Source of the DNA: Candidatus Delongbacteria bacterium | GTDB lineage: Bacteria; CAIWAD01; BS150m-G50 | Length of the DNA stretch: 6,650 bases | Direction: 5' to 3' | NCBI GenBank assembly: GCA_016784425.1 | Contig: JADHUQ010000132.1 | Span: 1 to 6,650 of the forward strand | Shown: one piece after another, positions 1 to 6,200 of the stretch | Numbering within the stretch: position 1 is the stretch's first letter | Layout of the letters: every line of letters begins with the position of its first letter | Position numbers and translations under genes: made by a program | Notes under the pieces: model-generated | What the model was told of the DNA's origin: nothing | Seen by the model: only the letters and a program-made list of their open reading frames with translations | Database searches by the model: none

Positions 1-269
1 CTCTCCACCAGGCCTGGGAACAGGTGCTGGATGAGGAATTTCGCCGTACCCTCCTGCTGGCAATGGCTATGTTGCGTACTGAACCGGCGCTCGAATTTCT
101 CCTGGAGATTGCTGCGACGGAAACACTACCGGTAGCAGAGCAGGCTGTCAGCGCGCTCGCGCTCTGTCGTCATGATGACAGGTTGTATCTGGCTTTGCAG
201 GATATAGGAGCTGCACGGGACGATGATCTTGCCACCATTGTGGAAAGAGAATTCCTGCGGGACAAGTAA
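1..269 (+). CDS. HEAT-repeat-like protein, C-terminal part (5' end outside window)
   Basis: The reading frame is open from the first full codon at position 3 to a TAA at 267-269, giving 88 visible residues. A GTG at 24 lies in this frame, but the frame is open upstream with sensible helical sequence (LHQAWEQ), so the gene most likely begins outside the window. The residues form a run of amphipathic helices rich in Ala, Leu and Glu, with pairs such as ALEFLLEIAATE and VAEQAVSALALCR that resemble HEAT or PBS-lyase-type helical repeats, which usually act as protein-protein scaffolds. No catalytic motif is visible. The next gene starts 42 bp downstream on the same strand with no obvious terminator between, so the two may be co-transcribed. 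The coding call is fairly secure; the HEAT assignment rests on pattern alone. Confidence 0.65.
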   Translation, partial: LHQAWEQVLDEEFRRTLLLAMAMLRTEPALEFLLEIAATETLPVAEQAVSALALCRHDDRLYLALQDIGAARDDDLATIVEREFLRDK

Positions 270-297
270 TCAGGTCTCATCAGAGTGTATCACATCT

Positions 298-305
298 AGG
301 AGGGG
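298..305 (+). promoter_or_regulatory. Strong Shine-Dalgarno site for the M23 peptidase gene
   Basis: AGGAGGGG lies with its AGGAGG core at 298-303, eight bases before the ATG at 312. This near-consensus site fixes the start at 312, even though that gives the signal peptide a rather long N-terminal region of about 21 residues before the hydrophobic core. Confidence 0.8.
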
Positions 306-311
306 AATTCA

Positions 312-2543
312 ATGCTACCATCGCCGAGAACAAATACTCGAGGACAGTACGATAACTCGGTTGTAAAAGAGCCTGCGGCGTTTGCGGCACTTCTGTCAGT
401 GTGTGTTCTCCTTATCCTCGCAGTAACGGCGTTCGCAGGAGACCTGGCGCCATATCATGTATCACACACAGGGATTCTACAACAGGGCGGCTACCAGACC
501 GATGCCTCTGCTTCCTCGCCAAGCGGTGAGTACTATTGCAGCTGGAGGGTTGGTCGGGTCGACCACGATCGGCGGGAACTGCTGGACTTCCGGCTCTGGG
601 GGAATGAATCCGAACTCTACCGTCTGGACGAGGCTCCCGGCTCTGACCTCTATCTTGCTGATAATGGTATCTGCGCATGGTTGCAGCCACTGCATGATTC
701 TACTGCCAGCTTAAGGCTCCGATTTCTTGACAGAGAGGGGGAGCTGTTGTTGGAACATTTTCCAAAAGAGGCTCCCACCCTTTTTGGATTCTCCGGTAGC
801 GGGGAGCGTTTTTATGTCGGTAACAGCTGCTGTCTGGAACTGATCCATCTACCCAGTGGCACCATAACAACATTACCGGGGGGATGGCAATGCTCACTCG
901 GTGGGGACGACAATCTGACCGCTGACTGTACTGTCGCCATAACCAACGCGAACCGACTACAGGTTTTCAGGGGCTCGAACGAACTGCTGTGTGTAACCAC
1001 CGGTATTTCGTATCCGCGTCGTGTGACCGTCTTGTCAGACAATAGCGCGGTTGGTCTGATCGGTCGTACGCGGCTGGAGATCTACTCTCTGCCGGCGGGC
1101 GAGCTGTCGGGAGTTGCTGAGCTTCACAAAGGCCGCACCTTCCGCGATCTCACTGGCAGCGAAGGGGTTTTGCTGGCTGGTGTGCAGCACCGGGCGACGG
1201 ATCGGTCCAGCGGCTTTCTCCAGGTTTACAGCCGGGAGGGAGAACTGCTGACAGAGCGTCAAGGTGAATCAGAACTCATCCCCCGAGCCCGGGAGGCGGC
1301 TCTGGCGAGACAGCTGCGCCAACAACGTGATACATATCCCTGGCCGTTTTTCCCCTTCGACAGTATGCGCACTGTCTGGAACCACTACGAACAGCATATG
1401 GGTGGCTATGGTGCCGATTACTCCTATCTACACCAGGGGTTGGACCTGATAACCCCGACCGGGGAGCCGGTCTTTGCTGTAGAAAGTGGCGTCGTCAAGT
1501 GCGTCCTTACTCTGGGTGGTGCTGTTTACTGGCGCCTGGCAGTCAGCCCGGTGCAGGAGGCCGGCTGGTCACAGGGCTGGCTTTATGCACATCTGATCGA
1601 GAGCAGTATCCAGTTTGATATTGGCGATACAGTACAGATCCACGATTACCTGGGTGACATCATCCAATGGAGTGACGATTGGGGGCATATTCATTTTGCT
1701 GAGATCGAGGATTTCGGGCTGGTGTGGCAATATGATGACAATGAATGGGGTATTACCCGCAACCCCCTTCCTCTGCTGGACCCCTTACCGGACGAAACCC
1801 CCCCGGTGTTTGAAGATGTTTTTCCAGGCAGTCGGTTCGCTTTCTCCCGTAACAACGCTTCCATCTATCTGGATCCGGATGATCTGAACGGAGCGGTCGA
1901 TATCATAGTCAAGGTCTATGATCTGTCCGGGCCCTCACCCTGGCAGCAGCCTGCTCATACCCTCAACTACTGGATCGAACGGATCGCGGATGGCCAACTG
2001 GTGGTCCCCCGTACCCTGTCACAAGTGCTGAACCACCCCTACCCTTTCTACTCTTCAGACAATTACGAACCCTGGGCGACCCTGTTTTATCAGCGGGACG
2101 AGCTGCTGTTCCCCTCCTCCTGGATGGACACAACCCGTAACTACCACCAGATTCTGACCAACAGCGACGGGGATTCTCTGGCGGTATTAAGTGAGAAGGA
2201 CCTGGCACTCAGCACGGATGCTTTCCAGAATGGTGAGTATTATGTTTTTGCTGAAGCACAGGACGACAACGGCAATGTCACCCGGGACAGTATGCTGGTT
2301 CGCTTCAACAATCCTGGTAACGACTGGTCACCCGTTATCACCGGGATCTGGTTGAATTCGGGAACCCTCTTTTTGGAATGGGCTGATATACCCACTGCTA
2401 CCGGATATACCGTTTACAGCTCCGACACACCTTATACCGGTTTCACACCTGATTTTACCGGTAGTTACACTGGATCAAGTTGGTCAACCACACCGGGACT
2501 GGCACCTTTCCGGTTTTACCGGGTAACGGCGGATATTCCCTGA
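312..2543 (+). CDS. Exported M23 (LytM-type) metallopeptidase with beta-propeller-like N-terminus and FN3-like C-terminus
   Basis: Complete 743-residue protein, ATG at 312, TGA at 2541-2543. Residues 22-41 are a hydrophobic core followed by AFA-GD, a plausible signal peptidase I site after residue 42. Residues ~43-330 contain recurring short beta-strand units (for example RFYVGNSCCLELIHL, RLEIYSLPAGE, FLQVYSREGE) that look like beta-propeller blades; this is inference. Residues ~342-470 carry the M23 signature: H374-Q-G-L-D378, Y425-A-H427 and H459-I-H461. By analogy with LytM, H374, D378 and H461 would bind zinc, and H427 and H459 would be catalytic. M23 enzymes typically cut peptidoglycan cross-bridges or peptides. 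Residues ~497-665 look Ig-like (DDNGNVTRDSMLVRF), and ~671-743 form a fibronectin-like module ending FYRVTADIP. The true substrate is unknown; with all key residues present it is probably active rather than a degenerate LytM factor. It may be co-transcribed with the HEAT-like gene upstream. Confidence 0.85.
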   Translation: MLPSPRTNTRGQYDNSVVKEPAAFAALLSVCVLLILAVTAFAGDLAPYHVSHTGILQQGGYQTDASASSPSGEYYCSWRVGRVDHDRRELLDFRLWGNESELYRLDEAPGSDLYLADNGICAWLQPLHDSTASLRLRFLDREGELLLEHFPKEAPTLFGFSGSGERFYVGNSCCLELIHLPSGTITTLPGGWQCSLGGDDNLTADCTVAITNANRLQVFRGSNELLCVTTGISYPRRVTVLSDNSAVGLIGRTRLEIYSLPAGELSGVAELHKGRTFRDLTGSEGVLLAGVQHRATDRSSGFLQVYSREGELLTERQGESELIPRAREAALARQLRQQRDTYPWPFFPFDSMRTVWNHYEQHMGGYGADYSYLHQGLDLITPTGEPVFAVESGVVKCVLTLGGAVYWRLAVSPVQEAGWSQGWLYAHLIESSIQFDIGDTVQIHDYLGDIIQWSDDWGHIHFAEIEDFGLVWQYDDNEWGITRNPLPLLDPLPDETPPVFEDVFPGSRFAFSRNNASIYLDPDDLNGAVDIIVKVYDLSGPSPWQQPAHTLNYWIERIADGQLVVPRTLSQVLNHPYPFYSSDNYEPWATLFYQRDELLFPSSWMDTTRNYHQILTNSDGDSLAVLSEKDLALSTDAFQNGEYYVFAEAQDDNGNVTRDSMLVRFNNPGNDWSPVITGIWLNSGTLFLEWADIPTATGYTVYSSDTPYTGFTPDFTGSYTGSSWSTTPGLAPFRFYRVTADIP

Positions 2544-2674
2544 GGGTCGTATATCCCGCTGTTCAAAACGGCGACCGTAGAGTAGGATCGTACTTCTGCC
2601 CGGATGCCTGCCAGTTAAATGAGGGACTTTTACAGCCCTTCAGCTCGGTTGCGATATTGGATTTATGCCCGACT

Positions 2675-2956
2675 CTAATCCCGTGGATCTTCCTGGAGGC
2701 TGGCTATTTCATCAGGTGTATAGCCCAGCTGAGCCCAGTCTAAACCCCCCTGCTCTCCATGGCAATTGTTACAACTCAGGGCGCCTTCCAGACTGATCGC
2801 CTGGCTGATCTCCATCTGGGAGTCATTGGGCAACCAGCGCGCCTTAACCCGGTTCATGGCCCTGACATCCTCGTAGGATTTGGTGTCCCAACCGTCAACA
2901 TCCATGAAGGACATGAACCTGTTCATCCGATGGACATCGAATTGGTGCAATTCTGT
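2675..2956 (-). pseudogene. Remnant of a multiheme cytochrome c (C-terminal fragment)
   Basis: On the minus strand, a frame open from 2956 (just after an in-frame TAA at 2957-2959) to a TAG at 2675-2677 encodes 93 residues. It contains the heme-c attachment motif CNNCH at 2759-2773, followed by GEQGGLDWAQLGYTPDE. The pattern of A-L-x-C-N-x-C-H-G, a short Gly-rich gap, then DW-x-x-L-G-Y is one I know from the extreme C-terminus of large multiheme cytochromes of the octaheme tetrathionate reductase-like type. The fragment has no signal peptide, which a c-type cytochrome needs, and no Shine-Dalgarno before its TTG (2950) or first ATG (2926). The DNA upstream to 3286 shows no further CXXCH or coding character. 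I read it as the tail of a gene whose front has been lost. An independent small gene is possible but less likely. The original function would have been extracytoplasmic electron transfer. Confidence 0.6.
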
Positions 2957-3216
2957 TTATAGCGAAGTTGGACAATGCTGGATTCAAGATCTTGTTTTTT
3001 GCAGGAAAAAGGGGCGTTTAAGGGTTGATTTCAAGGGAAAAACAACTTCATGTGCTTTATTTACAACATGATAACTGGGTCCGACCCCAAAAAGGGTTTA
3101 TTTCGCCAATTCCAATGACGCTTATTAAGGCATACATCGTTTAACGAAATAATTATTTACATACTGTCTTCGGTGTCTCGAAGCCTGCTCGTACACAGTT
3201 TTCACTCGCGGGAGAG
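2957..3216. other. Non-coding AT-rich intergenic segment with palindromes
   Basis: No convincing gene is present on either strand. The segment contains T- and A-runs (2995-3000, 3038-3042), a perfect 10-bp palindrome CAAGATCTTG (2985-2994), TCATGT/ACATGA arms (3048-3053 and 3066-3071), the REP-like palindrome described separately, and a perfect 12-bp AT palindrome AAATAATTATTT (3147-3158). Base composition is clearly more AT-rich than the flanking genes. No promoter could be assigned with confidence. Confidence 0.5.
3076..3089. repeat. REP-like GGGTC-C-GACCC palindrome
   Basis: Positions 3077-3081 (GGGTC) and 3083-3087 (GACCC) form perfect 5-bp arms around one base, followed by CAAAAAGGGTTT. 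Short GGGTC(N)GACCC palindromes next to A- or T-runs are familiar to me as dispersed REP-type elements and as the ends of elements mobilised by REP-associated tyrosine (Y1) transposases. Only one copy is in the window and no transposase is present, so this is a resemblance only. Confidence 0.35.
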
Positions 3217-3262
3217 AAAAAGCCCGCCGAAACGATGCAGCAACCATCGCTTCAGGCGGGCT
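3216..3262 (-). terminator. Rho-independent terminator of the large repeat-protein gene
   Basis: The arms AGCCCGCC (3221-3228) and GGCGGGCT (3255-3262) pair perfectly. The stem continues with GAAACGATG (3229-3237) against CATCGCTTC (3245-3253), with one mismatch and a bulged A at 3254, and closes on a 7-base loop CAGCAAC (3238-3244). Read on the minus strand, the stem runs straight into a T5 tract (complement of 3217-3221) and then CTCTCC. It begins 25 bases downstream of the TAG at 3287-3289, the classic position for an intrinsic terminator of that gene. On the plus strand the stem is not followed by a T-run, so it should act in one direction only. Confidence 0.9.
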
Positions 3263-3286
3263 CAATGAACTTCAGGTCACGAAAAC

Positions 3287-6200
3287 CTATTCGGATGGGC
3301 AGGCCGCAGTGACCTGATAGAAGAAACTGCCAACCTCACTATCCATCCAGATTTCTTCACCAGAACCATTAGGGATGCTATCTACCAAAACAAAACCTGT
3401 AAATGGATCGGTGGATTTGTAGATGTTGAAGAAGCCGGCACCATAACCGCCACTCATTGTCAGGATTGCACTGCCCCCGCTGTACTCAATCGTTACAGCA
3501 GGTGTCGGGACAATGATATCAAGTTGATAATCACCCGAACTGCTGCTGTAGCCCTCAACACAGATCAGATAGCTGCCGGATTCAAGTCCAATGTCGATCT
3601 GTGATTGCAATCCGCAAAAATCGTCGTTAGAGGCGATCTCCGTTGTGCAATCGTCCTCCAGCAGTCGCAGGTAGGAATCGTATGTGGTTCCGTCTCCACA
3701 CAGGCTGATACTCACGAAGGCTGACTCGTCCAGGGTGAAACGGGTCCACTCATCGGGAGATTGATTCCCATAGGTGTCGATATTGTCGCTCGTTGTACTG
3801 AAGAACTGGTACGGCAGACAGGGTGCGATGAGGGGATTCTCACAGGTTTCTCCAACCGCCGGCACCCAGGTGTTGTAATTCAGGCTCACATAATATGGCT
3901 TACCGCAGAGCACACCTGAATAAGCATCCGGAGCAACAAAGACCGCGTAAGTTCCGGCATCCAGGATTAACTCGATTGTCATAACCTCGCACGCTTGTCC
4001 GTATCCGTAGGCAACATTGGAGGAGGGACATTCAGGCACACCGCTGGCAATCGCCAGATAAAGCGGGAATTCCGCTTCACCGGTCAAGGTAACCTCACTG
4101 GTTTCTGCCAGATCAAAGAGGAACCAGTCGGTGTCACGCGTGTTGCTTCCACCAACCTGATAGGTTCCGGAGGTTCCACAAATAGTCTCACCGTTACCGA
4201 TAGCACCAAAGACATATGGTGTAGAGTTACAGCCGCCATTGACTATATCCACATACTCGTCATGGCAGATCTCTTCACCTTCGTCGCTGCCACCGGGTGG
4301 ACAGGTAACCACACAGGGCTCTTCCAGAACAATGTCGAGGTGGTAGTTACCGGAATTGCTGGAATAACCCTCGATGCAGACATTGTAAGTGCCCGCTTCA
4401 AGTTCGATAGAAACTTCAGATGGGGAATATGGTGCAGTATCTTCATCACAGGTGGGGCCGTCATCGTCATAAGCAATCTGTGTAACGCAGTCATCACCGA
4501 GCAGACGCAGATAAGTGTCGTAGTCGGTTTCCGGACCGCAAAGTTCAAGTGTCACCAGGGCGGAACTAGCCAGTGTGAACTGGTGCCACTCGTCCGGGGA
4601 GGAGTTGCCATAACTGTCTGTGTTATCTGTCGTATTGCCAACATAAGTATAAGGGAAACTCTCAATCAGGAACGGGTTGATACAGAAATCACCCTCAGCC
4701 GGTGTCCAGGGGGTAAAGGTCAGCGTAGCAATATATTCGCTGCTGCAGAGTACACCGGAGAAATTCACCGGGGCAACAAAAGCAGCATATGAACCTGCCG
4801 CCAGAATGGTAGAGATTGTGACTACATCACAGGGGCCATCGGTAGCACTGCTGACTACTACTTCGGGGTCGCAATCAGGTACACCGCTTACCAGAGCCAG
4901 CATCAGGTCAAACTCCGCTGCCCCGGTCAAGACCACTTCACTGATCTCAGCCAGGCTGAATAAAAACCAGTCGGTGTCGCGGGTTTCAACGCCACCAACA
5001 GCAAAGGTTCCGGAAGTACCGCAGATTGTATCACCAGAGTTGATCCCCACAAAAGCCGGTATATCCGCGTTGCATCCACCGTTGTAAAGGTCAATATATT
5101 CATCATAACAACTGTCTTCACCTTCGTCGATACCGCCGCCAGGGCAGACGATATCACAGGCGGAATCCACTATGGTCAGATCAAAACTGGGAATACATTC
5201 CGGTGAAGGCCAGGTGTCGATCATGATGTAATAGGTACCTGCTACCAGACCGACCCCCTCCAGTTCGCGGGGAGTGGCGGAGGAGCCGGTGACTGAGTAC
5301 AGAAGTGTACCGACATCGGGACAACCATCGAAAACACCAATTCCGGACCAGGTGCTGGTGCCGGGGTCCATGGTTATATCAACAGTAACATCCTCCGTTA
5401 CGGTGACTTCATAGATGATATCTTCACCACCGTCGTAGTAACCCATTCCGGTCTGATCATAGTCATCTATCATACCACAGGTAGTTTGAGCCAGGTCGCT
5501 ATAAGGCAACTCGACAGGAAGCGTTACGACTACCGGGACAAAGCAGCTGGATCCAACCGGGGGTGACCAGGGTTCACAGGTCAATGTCCCCCAGAAGTCG
5601 GCAGCGCAGGAGATTCCACTGTAGACATTCGGTGCCACATAGGCTGCATACTGTCCGGGATAGAGGATAGACGAAACTGTCAAAACCTCACACTCCGAGC
5701 CTGTACTCGAAGCGATAGTCACTGGCGAGATGCAATTGGCAACATCGACCAGCCTGATGTAGGGTGGAAATTCAGCCTCCACACTCCAGGTAACTGACGA
5801 GGGTTCGGTGATATCAAACAGATACCAGTCGGTGTCACGGCTGTTGACGCTGTTCAGAACAAAATCACCCGCGGTTCCGCAGATAGTCTCTCCACAGGCG
5901 ATCGTACCAAAATAGGCGGGATCGGTATCACAACCGCCGTTGGTGATATCAACATATTCATCATAGCAGTCGGGCTCCGGATCAATCGTAGCACCAAAGG
6001 GGCACTCGACGACGCATGGTTCGGTACAGGTAATCGTCAGGTCGAAAGCACTGGAAGCGCCATTGTAGCCGTCTACGACCACATAGTAAAGACCTGGATT
6101 CGGGTAGTTAAGTGTGGCGGTACTGTTACCGTAAGCAACGCAGGTCGCAGCATCGCAATCGGTGAGGATAAAGACATCCAGATCGGCGCTCATGTTGGTC

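Noticed and set aside
2545..2576. Hairpin GCTGTT-CAA-AACGGC (2558-2572) with outer GGTC/GACC arms just after the M23 gene
   Set aside because: The stem is short with one G-T pair, the outer arms are separated by an unpaired stretch, and no T-run follows, so it is not a convincing intrinsic terminator.
2480..2743. + strand open frame overlapping the end of the M23 gene
   Set aside because: It overlaps the FN3-like C-terminal coding sequence in another frame and has no ribosome site or recognisable motif.
2759..2962. + strand open frame opposite the cytochrome remnant
   Set aside because: The minus strand carries a clear heme motif and family-like tail; the + translation has no recognisable features.
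2985..3000. CAAGATCTTG followed by TTTTTT as a + strand terminator
   Set aside because: The 10-bp palindrome leaves no room for a loop once folded, so only a few pairs could form, and it lies over 440 bases after the M23 stop codon.
3995..4792. A 265-codon open frame on the + strand, antisense to the large repeat protein
   Set aside because: It lies wholly inside the repeat gene, whose frame shows three aligned module copies. The antisense translation has no recognisable domain, signal or ribosome site and is a by-product of codon bias.
4677..5087. A 136-codon + strand open frame antisense to 8-Cys module copy 2
   Set aside because: Low-complexity Ser/Thr/Pro translation with no motif; it overlaps a well-supported gene on the other strand.
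3851..6016. Spaced short identical tracts (for example the 15 bases coding RDTDW) considered as a CRISPR-like or DNA-level repeat array
   Set aside because: The spacing is over 800 bases and the identity follows the conserved protein motif; there is no short regular repeat-spacer pattern.
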